Origin: Candidatus Kryptobacter tengchongensis
GTDB lineage: Bacteria; Bacteroidota; Ignavibacteria; Kryptoniales; Kryptoniaceae
Direction: 5' to 3'
Assembly: GCA_001485605.1 (NCBI GenBank)
Contig: FAON01000012.1
Span: forward strand, 186,001-250,000
DNA length: 64,000 nucleotides
In this document: one piece after another, positions 26,445-35,042 of the stretch
Layout of the letters: every line of letters begins with the position of its first letter
Position numbering within the stretch: the stretch's first letter is position 1
The notes under the pieces: generated by a model
What the model saw: the letters and a program-made list of their open reading frames with translations, nothing else
What the model was told of the DNA's origin: nothing
The model's database searches: none
Program-made: the position numbers and the translations under genes

Positions 26445-26475
26445 TTTTGGAAAGAATTTATAAATTTTAAATTTG
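26445..26475 (+). promoter_or_regulatory. Possible Bacteroidota-type promoter for folE
   Basis: TTTTG (26445-26449) and TAAATTTG (26468-26475) are separated by 18 bases, matching the TTTG/TAnnTTTG pattern of Bacteroidota primary sigma promoters. It lies in the 144-base divergent gap, about 80 bases before the folE start. The region is very AT-rich, so chance matches are likely. Confidence 0.35.
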
Positions 26476-26557
26476 ATAAAAAAGTTAGGGTTCTTGAAAC
26501 ATAAATAAATCTCAAGTTGTTTTTAATTGAAAAAACAAAATTTGGAGGTTATAAATT

Positions 26558-27166
26558 ATGGCTGACGGAAATAGAGATGAAAAACTCGTTATCACAAAAC
26601 CTGATGTTGAAAAAATAAGCGAGCTGATAAAGGAACTTCTCATTGAGCTTGGTGAAGATCCAAATAGAGAGGGGCTTAAGAAAACCCCTGTTCGTGTCGC
26701 AAAGGCGTTTGAGTATCTTACGAAGGGTTATCGTGAGGATATAGAAAAAGTTTTAAATGGTGCAATTTTCACCGAAAAGTATAATGAGATGGTCATAGTA
26801 AAAAACATTGATTTTTTTAGCCTATGTGAGCATCATCTCCTTCCTTTTTATGGCAAAGTTCATATTGCTTATATACCGAACGGGAAAATAGTCGGGTTGA
26901 GTAAGATTCCCAGAATAGTTGAGGTTTTCAGCCGTCGTCTTCAGGTTCAGGAGAGATTAACACAGCAGATTGCAGATGTGTTGAATGAATATCTAAATCC
27001 CAAGGGGGTTGCAGTTGTTATTGAAGCAAGGCATCTTTGCATGATAATGCGTGGGGTTGAAAAACAAAATTCAGTTGCAACGACAAGTGCGATGCATGGG
27101 ATATTTGCGGAAGATGTGAAGACGAGGAATGAATTTATGCATTTAATAAGTCAAGATTTAACATAG
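26558..27166 (+). CDS. folE: GTP cyclohydrolase I
   Basis: A 202-residue protein with the FolE zinc and catalytic motifs: [22 protein letters not shown], then [18 protein letters not shown] and TSAMHG. It opens GTP to give 7,8-dihydroneopterin triphosphate, the first step toward folate. GGAGG at 26542-26546 gives a clear start. folB and folK are at 34.7-36.2 kb, so the pathway is split over the window. Length is typical. Confidence 0.97.
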   Translation: MADGNRDEKLVITKPDVEKISELIKELLIELGEDPNREGLKKTPVRVAKAFEYLTKGYREDIEKVLNGAIFTEKYNEMVIVKNIDFFSLCEHHLLPFYGKVHIAYIPNGKIVGLSKIPRIVEVFSRRLQVQERLTQQIADVLNEYLNPKGVAVVIEARHLCMIMRGVEKQNSVATTSAMHGIFAEDVKTRNEFMHLISQDLT

Positions 27167-27186
27167 AACAAAATCAAGGTGTGAAA

Positions 27187-27903
27187 ATGCTTCTCAAGGA
27201 TAAAGTTGCAATCGTAACTGGGGCGAGCAGAGGGATTGGGAAAGCGATCGCCATTTTGTTTGCAAAGGAAGGGGCAAAAATTTCGGCAATTGCGAGGACG
27301 GAAGAAGATTTGAAAAAATTGAAATTGGAAATTGAATCATTTGGTGGGATATGTTCAGTTTTTAAAGGCGATGTGTCTGATGAAGGTGATGTGAAGAGAA
27401 CAGTTGAGGAAACAGTCAAGGAATTTAGAAAAATTGATATACTTGTTAATAATGCTGGCTTTGGGATTTATAAACCTGTGGTTGAGCTTACCACAGAAGA
27501 ATTTGATAGCATGGTTAGGGTGAATTTTCGTGGCGTTTTCCTTTTTACTAAATATGTCCTGCCTTATATGATGAAGCAAAATTCAGGGGTGATCATCAAT
27601 ATCTCGTCAATAGCTGGGACGCTTGGGGTTAAGAATATGGCTGTTTATTCAGCAACTAAATGGGCTGTGAATGGATTTACAGAATCAATAATGCATGAGG
27701 TCAGGGAATATAACATAAGGGTTGCCTCTTTATGTCCTGGTTCTGTTGATACAAATTTTTCAGCGGTTGCTGGTTCAAATCCGCCTGCGCCAGATAAAGT
27801 TTTAAAACCAGAAGATGTAGCACAAACTGCTCTTGCCATTGCAACTTTGCCAGAACGAGCAATGTTAAGTCACTTAATTTTAAGACCAACGAACCCAAGA
27901 TGA
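27187..27903 (+). CDS. Short-chain dehydrogenase/reductase
   Basis: 238 residues from the ATG at 27187, with AAGG at 27176-27179; a GTG at 27181 is also in frame. The classical SDR features are present: cofactor motif TGASRGIGKAIA, NNAGFG, active-site Ser in NISSIAGTLG and YSATK. Similarity to 3-oxoacyl-ACP reductases is clear, but many SDRs share this pattern and the substrate is not determined. The Arg in the cofactor loop (ASRG) and ARTEED after strand 2 suggest NADPH. The stop overlaps the start of the next gene by four bases. Confidence 0.88.
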   Translation: MLLKDKVAIVTGASRGIGKAIAILFAKEGAKISAIARTEEDLKKLKLEIESFGGICSVFKGDVSDEGDVKRTVEETVKEFRKIDILVNNAGFGIYKPVVELTTEEFDSMVRVNFRGVFLFTKYVLPYMMKQNSGVIINISSIAGTLGVKNMAVYSATKWAVNGFTESIMHEVREYNIRVASLCPGSVDTNFSAVAGSNPPAPDKVLKPEDVAQTALAIATLPERAMLSHLILRPTNPR

Positions 27904-28910
27904 AGGATGAAATTTTTGACATAACCATAGTTGGTGCTGGACCTGTTGGGCTTTATGCAACTTACTATTCTGGATTAAGAGATATGAAGGTAAAATTGAT
28001 TGATGCACTTCCCCAGCTTGGTGGACAACTTACCGCGCTTTATCCAGAAAAATTTATCTATGATGTCGCTGGGTTTCCTGAAATTCTCGCAAAGGAACTT
28101 GCTGAAAACCTTATAGCTCAAGCAATGCAATATGAACCCGCTATTTTTCTTAACGAGAAAATCATCAAACTTGAAAGTCTTGAAGATGAAAAAATTATAA
28201 AACTTACTTCAGAAGGTGGAAATATCCACTTTTCAAAAACCGTCGTTTTATCCCTTGGGATTGGAGCTTTCGTTCCAAGAAAACTTGATATACCAGATGT
28301 TAAAAGACTTGAAGGTCGTGGAATTCATTATGTTGTAAAGGATAAATCAATTTTCAGGGGCAAGAATATTTTAATAGTTGGTGGTGGTGATTCTGCTGTT
28401 GATTGGGCTTTAAATCTTGAGGGTATAGCAAAACATATAACTTTGATACATAGGCGAGATGTCTTTAAGGCGCACGAGGATAGTTTGAAAAAACTTTTTA
28501 ATTCAACAGTTGAAGTTAAAACATTTTATGAGTTGAAGCGGATTCATGGCGATGAGCATGTTAAAGGGGCAACTATTTTTGATAATCGGACGGGTGAGGA
28601 AATTTATCTTGATGTTCAACATATACTTTTATTTCTTGGTTTTCTCGCAAATCTTGAATTCATTCAAAGTTGGGGGCTTGAAATTGATAAAAATGCGATA
28701 AAGGTAAATTCAAAGATGGAAACGAATATACCTGGGGTTTATGCAGCTGGTGATATCGTAAATTATCCTGGGAAGTTAAAGCTTATTTCAACAGGTTTCG
28801 GGGAGGCAGCTATTGCTGTAAATAATGCTAAAAATTATATTGAGCCAGCATCAAAGTATTTCCCTGGGCATAGCAGTGACTTTGTCCCCAAAAAACTTAA
28901 ATCCAAATGA
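27900..28910 (+). CDS. Ferredoxin-NADP(+) reductase, thioredoxin-reductase-like type
   Basis: A 336-residue flavoprotein. FAD and NADPH motifs are visible: VGAGPVGLYATYYSG, LPQLGGQLTALYPEK and VGGGDSAVDWALNL, then the C-terminal YAAGDIVNYPGKLKLISTGFGEA. The redox-active CxxC of thioredoxin reductase is absent, which marks the ferredoxin-NADP reductase type 2 family known from Chlorobi and Bacillus. It passes electrons between ferredoxin and NADP(H). It is coupled to the SDR gene upstream and to the 2-hydroxyacid dehydrogenase downstream. Confidence 0.92.
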   Translation: MKDEIFDITIVGAGPVGLYATYYSGLRDMKVKLIDALPQLGGQLTALYPEKFIYDVAGFPEILAKELAENLIAQAMQYEPAIFLNEKIIKLESLEDEKIIKLTSEGGNIHFSKTVVLSLGIGAFVPRKLDIPDVKRLEGRGIHYVVKDKSIFRGKNILIVGGGDSAVDWALNLEGIAKHITLIHRRDVFKAHEDSLKKLFNSTVEVKTFYELKRIHGDEHVKGATIFDNRTGEEIYLDVQHILLFLGFLANLEFIQSWGLEIDKNAIKVNSKMETNIPGVYAAGDIVNYPGKLKLISTGFGEAAIAVNNAKNYIEPASKYFPGHSSDFVPKKLKSK

Positions 28911-29860
28911 AGAGGAAGATCATAATCACTCATAAAATTCGCCCTTCGCTTGTTGAAAAAATAATCTCTCAAATCGGTGATAAAGCTGACATAGTTTTTG
29001 ATCCAGATAAGAAAGAAATTGATAAAGTAATTGAAGATGTTGAGATAATTTTCGGCGATTTTGAAAGAAATCATGCTCGCTTGGCCAAGAATTTACGTTG
29101 GGTTCATCTTGGATATGCGGGCGTTGATATGATTTTGTATCCCGAGATTGTAAATTCAGATGTAATTGTCACATGTTCAAAGGGAATTCATCAGCATCAT
29201 ATGACCGAGTTTTTGTTTGGAATGATTTTAACATTGACAAGGAGATTTGATAAAATTTACAACGGTCAAAAGTTAAAAATCTGGGATAAGCAAGTTGCTA
29301 AAGAGTTTGTTTCGTTGCGGGGCAAGACGATGGGAATTTTGGGGCTTGGTAATATCGGGAGACAAATTGCTAAAGTTTCAAAAGCTTTTGAGATGTATGT
29401 TATAGGAATGAAGAGAACGAAGGCAAATGTTGAATATGTTGATGAGGTTGTAACAAAAGAAGAAATGCAGTATCTTCTTGAAAACTCCGACTTCATAGTT
29501 GTTGTATTGCCTTTGACCGAAGAAACATTTCATTTGATAGGTGAAAGGGAGTTTGAGATGATGAGCAAGAAGCCATATTTTTTCAACATCGGTCGTGGAG
29601 CTGTTGTTGATGAAAAAGCTTTGATAGATGCGCTTAAAAATGGAAAAATCCGTGGTGCTGGGCTTGATGTTTTTGAAAATGAACCATTGCCAAAGGATTC
29701 GCCTCTTTGGGAGATGGAGAATGTCCTCATAACCCCACATATTGCTGGTCTTTTCCCAAATTACTGGGAAGAGCCAGTAAATCTTTTCATTGAAAATTTC
29801 AAAAGATATATTGATGGGAAAAATCTTATGAATGTGGTTGATAAGGTTGTTGGATATTGA
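28907..29860 (+). CDS. D-2-hydroxyacid dehydrogenase family protein
   Basis: A 317-residue protein with the NAD-binding GILGLGNIGRQIAKV, the catalytic Arg in FNIGRGAVVDE, the Glu in VFENEPLP and the His in LITPHIAGLFP. These enzymes reduce 2-keto acids to D-2-hydroxy acids or work in the reverse direction, and the substrate cannot be told from sequence. It overlaps the ferredoxin-NADP reductase by four bases, forming a three-gene redox operon with the SDR gene. The 39 bases to the convergent holA gene hold nothing recognised. Confidence 0.9.
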   Translation: MKRKIIITHKIRPSLVEKIISQIGDKADIVFDPDKKEIDKVIEDVEIIFGDFERNHARLAKNLRWVHLGYAGVDMILYPEIVNSDVIVTCSKGIHQHHMTEFLFGMILTLTRRFDKIYNGQKLKIWDKQVAKEFVSLRGKTMGILGLGNIGRQIAKVSKAFEMYVIGMKRTKANVEYVDEVVTKEEMQYLLENSDFIVVVLPLTEETFHLIGEREFEMMSKKPYFFNIGRGAVVDEKALIDALKNGKIRGAGLDVFENEPLPKDSPLWEMENVLITPHIAGLFPNYWEEPVNLFIENFKRYIDGKNLMNVVDKVVGY

Positions 29861-29899
29861 AGTTTAAGTTTTAAGTGTGATGAGTTATGTTTGAGGTGC

Positions 29900-30952
29900 T
29901 CATTCGGTTATGATTTTATAGACCATTTGGCTTAAAACAATTTTGCTGTCAATTGGGCTTGTTTTTATAAGTTCATCAGCTTCAATAAGATATTTGAATG
30001 CGTTTTTTATTTCTTCTTCTTTAAACTTATCAAGTTGGTTTAGATATTCGCGGATATGGTAAGGGCTTAACATAAGTGAGTTGGCAAGTTTTTTGGGGTC
30101 TTTTTCTGTTTTTCTCAATTCGTGAAGTTTCCACAAAGTTGAAAAGTATCTTGTGAGCATAGTTAATATCACAGCTGGGAATTCGCCTGCTTGAAGCATT
30201 CGTTCAACTATGATAATTGCGAGTTGTAAATTTTTTTCTCCAATAGCTCTTTGGAGGTCAAAAACGGTGAAATTTCTTGATAATCCAACTGCTTGCTTTA
30301 CATCTTCAGCATCAATTTTTTTCTTTTCCCCTGTGAATATAAAAAGTTTTTTTATTTCATTGTCAAGTTCCCGAAGTGAATTCCCAACATATGCTTGAAG
30401 AAGTTTGCATGCTTCGCTTGTTATCTCTTTTCCATTCCATGGTGGGGTTTTGCCAAGTTCAACAACCCTTTTCGCAATCCAGCTTGGGATTTGCCAATCG
30501 TAGGGGGCTTTCAATTCAACGATTTCCGCAAGTTCAAAAAGTTTTTTGTAAATTTCCTTCTCAAAATCCGGCTCATTTAAAACAATTATAAAGATTGTGT
30601 CTGGGTTTGGTCTTTTCAGGTAGTTTATAAATGTTTCAGCTTCCTTTTCTTTTTTTGATCTTGATATTTTGTTGAAAAATTTTTCCGAATTTCGCATCAC
30701 AACCACACGCTTTGGGCTCATAACGGGGAGCAAGAGAAGAAGTGAAATTAAATTCTGCACCTCAACTTCATTTCCATAAACGACATCAAAATTAAACTCG
30801 CGAACCCCATCTTCAACTGCATTATAGAGGATTGATTTTATTGATTCTTCAATTAAAAATTCTTCATTACCGTAAAAGACATAAACAGGTGAAAATCTTT
30901 TATGTTTTACAGCAAGCCTTAGGCTATCAAAATCAAGTTTTTCTTTCTCCAT
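29900..30952 (-). CDS. holA: DNA polymerase III delta subunit
   Basis: A 350-residue protein with the HolA pattern: PVYVFYGNEEFLIEESI at the N-terminus, the conserved VVVMRNSEKF region, and C-terminal helical domain III with LQAYVGNSLRELDNEIKKL and SPIDSKIVLSQMV. Delta is the wrench of the clamp loader that opens the sliding clamp. The start lies 20 bases inside the end of the permease gene. It is the last gene of a minus-strand run. Confidence 0.92.
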   Translation of the reverse strand: MEKEKLDFDSLRLAVKHKRFSPVYVFYGNEEFLIEESIKSILYNAVEDGVREFNFDVVYGNEVEVQNLISLLLLLPVMSPKRVVVMRNSEKFFNKISRSKKEKEAETFINYLKRPNPDTIFIIVLNEPDFEKEIYKKLFELAEIVELKAPYDWQIPSWIAKRVVELGKTPPWNGKEITSEACKLLQAYVGNSLRELDNEIKKLFIFTGEKKKIDAEDVKQAVGLSRNFTVFDLQRAIGEKNLQLAIIIVERMLQAGEFPAVILTMLTRYFSTLWKLHELRKTEKDPKKLANSLMLSPYHIREYLNQLDKFKEEEIKNAFKYLIEADELIKTSPIDSKIVLSQMVYKIITE

Positions 30953-32390
30953 TTATTGTATTTGTGTTGTTTTTTGTTTTTGACCAGTAAATGTAAGCGG
31001 GGATTCCAATAAGAACAAGCAGAAGCCCAAAGCCAGAACTTTTAGGATCACCTATGATAATGTAAATAATGAAGAAAACAGCAACGAGGATATAAATAAT
31101 CGGGACGACAGGGTAACCCCAAGCTTTGTATGGTCTTTCTCGCTCGGGATATTTTTTCCGCAAGATGAAAAGACCGATGACAGTTAAAACATTAAATAGA
31201 AGAGAGGTAAATGCTGTGTATGTAAGAAGTGCAGAGTATGTGCCACTTAGAGTTAGGACACTTGACCATATTCCTTGGAGTATAAGTGAATTCACAGGTG
31301 TTTTATATTTTGGATGAAGTTTTCCTGCCCCTTTGAAAAACAATCCATCTTTTGCCATGGCGTAGTAAACTCTTGGAGCTGCGAGGATCATCCCATTATC
31401 GCAACCGAATGTTGAGATCATAATTGCAACTGCGATAAGTTGTGCTCCAATCACACCAAAAATTCTCTCTGCTACTTCAGCTGCAACTCTATTATCAGGG
31501 ACTACAGCCATTTCTTTTATTGGAAGTATGTAAAGGTAAGCCATGTTTGCGAGCACATAGACAAGCATGACCCCAATTGTTCCAAGGACGAGCGAGTATG
31601 GGACAGTTTTATGTGGATTTTTCACTTCTTCGGCTGCAAATGTGATTGAATTCCACGCATCATATGCAAACAAGGCTTTTGACATGGCAACGGCAAAAGC
31701 AGCTAAAAACCCCATTGAAAGAGCTTCGGGTGGGGCTATAGGTTGGAATTTTTCAATTGAAAAATTTTCAAAGAAGTTTGACCAGTTTCCATTTCCTATT
31801 AAAAATGCAACGAAGACAAGAACCGCTATTGCAGCGATTTTTGATACTGTGAATAGATTTTGAACAAAGGCTCCAAACACAACCCCAAAACAATTTATAC
31901 AGGTTAAAAGGGCTATGACTCCAACCCCAACGAGTTGCGCGCTGTTAAGTGTGTAGTTCCAGCCGAATATGTTAAATTTCAATATCACATTATTTTCAGA
32001 TAGAGCAGGGATGAAGACCCCAAGATATTTGGCAAATGCAATTGCAACCGCTGCTATAAATCCACTTTGTATTACGAAGAAAAGCGTCCATCCATACAAA
32101 AAGCCAAGCAATGGATTATATGCCTCACGCAGAAAGACATATTGACCACCTGCTTTCGGCATCATTCCTGCAAGTTCGCCATAGGCAATGGCTCCAAAGG
32201 CGGTTAAAATTCCACCTATCACCCATAATAAAATCAAAAGCTGTGGAACAGGCATATATCCAGCCATAATTGAGGGTGCAATGAAAATTCCAGAGCCAAT
32301 CATTGAGCCCATAACTATCATAGTTGCGTCAAAGAGACCAAGCTTTGCCTCAAATTTTATCTCTTTCGGGAGTTCAGTCACTTGAGCCAT
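30933..32390 (-). CDS. Amino acid permease (APC superfamily)
   Basis: A 485-residue protein with about twelve transmembrane segments. The APC signature MIVMGSMIGSGIFIAPS lies in TM1, and TM3/TM6 motifs such as YGELAGMMPKAGGQYVFLRE and FAYDAWNSITFAAEEVKNP are present. It takes up amino acids with H or Na ions, or exchanges them. Specificity is not clear, although the L-type/Ser-Thr exchanger group is closest in pattern. A good ribosome binding site (AAGGAGGG) precedes the start. It lies nine bases after the cyclophilin gene. Confidence 0.9.
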   Translation of the reverse strand: MAQVTELPKEIKFEAKLGLFDATMIVMGSMIGSGIFIAPSIMAGYMPVPQLLILLWVIGGILTAFGAIAYGELAGMMPKAGGQYVFLREAYNPLLGFLYGWTLFFVIQSGFIAAVAIAFAKYLGVFIPALSENNVILKFNIFGWNYTLNSAQLVGVGVIALLTCINCFGVVFGAFVQNLFTVSKIAAIAVLVFVAFLIGNGNWSNFFENFSIEKFQPIAPPEALSMGFLAAFAVAMSKALFAYDAWNSITFAAEEVKNPHKTVPYSLVLGTIGVMLVYVLANMAYLYILPIKEMAVVPDNRVAAEVAERIFGVIGAQLIAVAIMISTFGCDNGMILAAPRVYYAMAKDGLFFKGAGKLHPKYKTPVNSLILQGIWSSVLTLSGTYSALLTYTAFTSLLFNVLTVIGLFILRKKYPERERPYKAWGYPVVPIIYILVAVFFIIYIIIGDPKSSGFGLLLVLIGIPAYIYWSKTKNNTNTINGERKT

Positions 32391-32399
32391 GAACCCTCC

Positions 32400-32972
32400 T
32401 TATTTAATTTTGATTTTTTTGATGTAAACCTTTTTCATTTCAACTTTTTCAATTGGATTGTCTCTTTGATCTCTGGGGACATGTGCTATTTTTTCAACGA
32501 CATCCATTCCCTCTATAACTCTGCCGAACACAGTGTAATTTCCGTCAAGGTGTGGCAGATCTTTCAAGCAAATGTAAAATTGACTTCCGTTTGATCTTTT
32601 CTCAGGATTGATGTTATCAGGTTGCCTTGCAGCTCCGACAAATCCTTTTTTATGTGGCATTTTTATCTCGGCTGGAAGTGTATATCCGGGTCCACCTCGT
32701 CCATCGTTGTTTCTATCGTTATCTTTTGAGAGTGGATCTCCGCCTTGAATCACGAAATCAGGTATAACCCTGTGAAATGTCGTCCCATTATAGAAGCCAT
32801 CACGAACAAGTTTTTTAAAGTTTTCAGCATGTTTTGGAGCGACATCGTCAAAAAGTTCAATAACTATGTTTCCAAATTTTGTTTCAATTACAACAACCTC
32901 CTTCTCTTCCTTTTTCCCCTGAAAATTAAAAATTGAGATAATCAGTGTGAGGATAATTACTATTGTATTCAT
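32400..32972 (-). CDS. Peptidyl-prolyl cis-trans isomerase (cyclophilin), exported
   Basis: A 190-residue protein with a signal peptide or membrane anchor (about residues 1-17). The cyclophilin core has the catalytic Arg in GTTFHRVIPDFVIQGGDP, the SNGSQFYI block and LDGNYTVFGRVIEGMDVV. Cyclophilins speed proline isomerisation during folding, here probably in the periplasm. It lies between uppP and the permease gene, in the same orientation. Confidence 0.93.
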   Translation of the reverse strand: MNTIVIILTLIISIFNFQGKKEEKEVVVIETKFGNIVIELFDDVAPKHAENFKKLVRDGFYNGTTFHRVIPDFVIQGGDPLSKDNDRNNDGRGGPGYTLPAEIKMPHKKGFVGAARQPDNINPEKRSNGSQFYICLKDLPHLDGNYTVFGRVIEGMDVVEKIAHVPRDQRDNPIEKVEMKKVYIKKIKIK

Positions 32973-32987
32973 TTTTATTCGTTGATT

Positions 32988-33800
32988 TTATTTTAGAAAA
33001 ATTAAGCCAAGAAAACCAATGATTAGGCAGTAATAAGCAAATAAACTGAAATTGCCTCGTGAGATCACCTTGAACAAAAATTTTATCGCAATATATCCCG
33101 TGATGAAAGATATAATTGTGGAGAAGATAAGAATTGGGATTTTCTCTAAAAGTGAAAATTCAAGGATTTCTTTCACCTTCAAAATTGTTGCCCCTAAGAT
33201 CGCTGGAAGCGAGAGCAAAAAGGAAAATTTTGCGCTTTTGACCCCATTTATCCCCGAAAACATCCCAGCACTTATAGTTGCCCCAGACCTTGAAATTCCC
33301 GGCAGAATTGCAAATGCCTGCGCAATTCCAACAAAAAATGATGAAACGAAATTGAAATCCTTATCAGGATTATTTTTAGCAAACCGTGTTGAAAAGAGAA
33401 TTAATCCGGTAATTGTCAAAAACAATGCCGTCAATCTCGGATTTTGAAAAATCATTTCAATTTTTTTCTCAAATAGAAGTCCGATAACCCCAGCAGGTAT
33501 TGAAGCCCAAAGTATTAAAATGGCGGTTTTGAAGTTTTCATCACTTTGAAAATTCACCTTAAATTTGTTTATCTGAAAAATTTTGGAGAAAAAAGATGTT
33601 AAAATCCCTGCTATATCCTTCCAAAAGATGACAAGCACGCTTAACATCGTTCCGAAGTGGACGAAAACTTCAAAATCAATTCCTGTTTTCCTTACGCCGA
33701 AGATATGTTCAGCAAGGACGAGATGACCTGAACTGCTTATGGGTAGAAATTCCGTCAATCCTTGTAATACCGCAAGTATCAGACTCTCAAGATAATTCAT
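32988..33800 (-). CDS. uppP: Undecaprenyl-diphosphatase
   Basis: A 270-residue membrane protein with the UppP (BacA) motifs LPISSSGHLVLAEHI near residue 22 and LPGISRSGATISAGM near 166. It removes a phosphate from undecaprenyl diphosphate so the lipid carrier can be reused in peptidoglycan and other envelope polymer synthesis. About eight membrane segments; typical length. It follows the outer-membrane protein gene by 18 bases. Confidence 0.96.
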   Translation of the reverse strand: MNYLESLILAVLQGLTEFLPISSSGHLVLAEHIFGVRKTGIDFEVFVHFGTMLSVLVIFWKDIAGILTSFFSKIFQINKFKVNFQSDENFKTAILILWASIPAGVIGLLFEKKIEMIFQNPRLTALFLTITGLILFSTRFAKNNPDKDFNFVSSFFVGIAQAFAILPGISRSGATISAGMFSGINGVKSAKFSFLLSLPAILGATILKVKEILEFSLLEKIPILIFSTIISFITGYIAIKFLFKVISRGNFSLFAYYCLIIGFLGLIFLK

Positions 33801-33818
33801 TTTTCCTTCCGTAATTTT

Positions 33819-34520
33819 TTAAAAATAATAACTAAATCCAAAGCGAATTGCAACACTTATAAAATTTAATCTCAAATTTCTATCTTCGTCAAATGGTTTG
33901 CGAATTATCAGTTTGTTTCCGTTTGAATCTTTCGCTTCTTCTGTTAAGCCAACCTTTGCGTCAGCAGAAAGATAAACATAAACCCTTCCATCAAGTCGTG
34001 AGGAAAATATCGTTTCAAGTTTTAACATTCCTCCATTTGCTTTGTAGATTATCTCTTTTCCTGAAAATGGTAGAAACTGAGAAAAATATCCTTTCACAAA
34101 TCCAAGCCCAAATCCAAGTTTAACAATGTAAATTTCCTGTGGTTGAAAGAAAAGATAGTTTAAGATAAATGTTGGGATGTGGGCTTTATATGTGAAGTTA
34201 TAGTTTAGAGGGATGCCCGTTGATGTTTCTTCAACATTGTATTGTTTTGAAATATAGGAATAATCAATCTTTATTGACATATCTTTATTGATTTTAAATT
34301 CAGACGCCAGCCAAAATTCGGGTGCTCCGCTGAATTCGTTTTGATTCTTTCCAGTAATTGATGTGATATAGTCAGAGATATCGGGAAGGTTGATATAGTT
34401 AGCGCCAAGCCCTGCGGAGAGGCAGATGTAATTTTTATTTTTGAGGTTCAAGTCTTGCGAGTTTAAAAAGTGAAATATAAATAACAGTAAAATTGCGCTT
34501 TGCTGAAATTTCGCTTTCAT
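33819..34520 (-). CDS. Predicted outer-membrane beta-barrel protein
   Basis: A 233-residue protein with a signal peptide (about 1-21, ending FLNSQD) and a strand-rich mature part. Repeating patterns such as KNYICLSAGLGANYINL, FWLASEFKINKDMSIKIDYSYI and IRFGFSYYF end in an aromatic residue, as expected of a small outer-membrane barrel. I recognise no specific family and give no transport role. It has a likely promoter at 34550-34580 and heads the minus-strand run with uppP. Confidence 0.65.
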   Translation of the reverse strand: MKAKFQQSAILLLFIFHFLNSQDLNLKNKNYICLSAGLGANYINLPDISDYITSITGKNQNEFSGAPEFWLASEFKINKDMSIKIDYSYISKQYNVEETSTGIPLNYNFTYKAHIPTFILNYLFFQPQEIYIVKLGFGLGFVKGYFSQFLPFSGKEIIYKANGGMLKLETIFSSRLDGRVYVYLSADAKVGLTEEAKDSNGNKLIIRKPFDEDRNLRLNFISVAIRFGFSYYF

Positions 34521-34549
34521 TTAACAGATGATTTTCATTTTTCATGTTG

Positions 34550-34580
34550 TAAAGATAAAAAATTGTGTTTCAAATTTCAA
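34550..34580 (-). promoter_or_regulatory. Promoter for the outer-membrane protein-uppP run
   Basis: Reading the minus strand, TTGAAA (34575-34580) and TATCTT (34552-34557, extending to TATCTTTA) are separated by exactly 17 bases, about 30 bases from the gene start at 34520. It lies in the 137-base divergent gap with folB. The -10 is close to TAnnTTTG. No plus-strand promoter for folB stood out beyond a TTGACA at about 34616 with no good -10. Confidence 0.5.
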
Positions 34581-34657
34581 ACAGGTTTGAAAATGCAAGT
34601 TTTATTTAATATATTTTGACAAAAATTTTCTGCGTTAAAACGAACTTGAATTAACCA

Positions 34658-35029
34658 ATGAGCACAATAGGAATAATAAGGATTAAAAATGCGATCTTTT
34701 ACGGTTATCATGGTGTTCATTCATCTGAACAAAATTCCGGTGGGAGATTTGAGGTTGATGTTGAACTTCACTGCGATATTTCGGAGGCTACGGTGACTGA
34801 TTCGTTGAACAGCACAATTGATTATGAGCAAGTTTATAATTTTTTGAAAAATTTGATAACGGAGAGGAAATTTTATTTGATTGAGTCTCTTGCATCAAAA
34901 ATTGCGCAGGGTTTGATTGAAAAATTTGACAAAGTTCAAAAGGTGATCGTCAAAGTTCGCAAGCCTTCTCCGCCAGTTGGTGGGGTGGTTGATTGCGTTG
35001 AGGTTGAACTTGAAGTTAAAAAAGATTAA
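34658..35029 (+). CDS. folB: Dihydroneopterin aldolase
   Basis: A 123-residue protein with the FolB pattern: IRIKNAIFYGYHGVHSSEQ, then FEVDVELHCD, the active-site region LNSTIDYEQVYNF and VIVKVRKPSPPVGG. It splits dihydroneopterin to 6-hydroxymethyl-dihydropterin and glycolaldehyde, giving the substrate for FolK encoded next. The two genes are 13 bases apart. Confidence 0.95.
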   Translation: MSTIGIIRIKNAIFYGYHGVHSSEQNSGGRFEVDVELHCDISEATVTDSLNSTIDYEQVYNFLKNLITERKFYLIESLASKIAQGLIEKFDKVQKVIVKVRKPSPPVGGVVDCVEVELEVKKD

Positions 35030-35042
35030 TTGAGAAAATATA

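Noticed and set aside
26414-26515. Extended N-terminus of the SPFH protein
   Set aside because: The extension is charged and Phe-rich with no similarity to the family, while a strong ribosome binding site lies before 26413.
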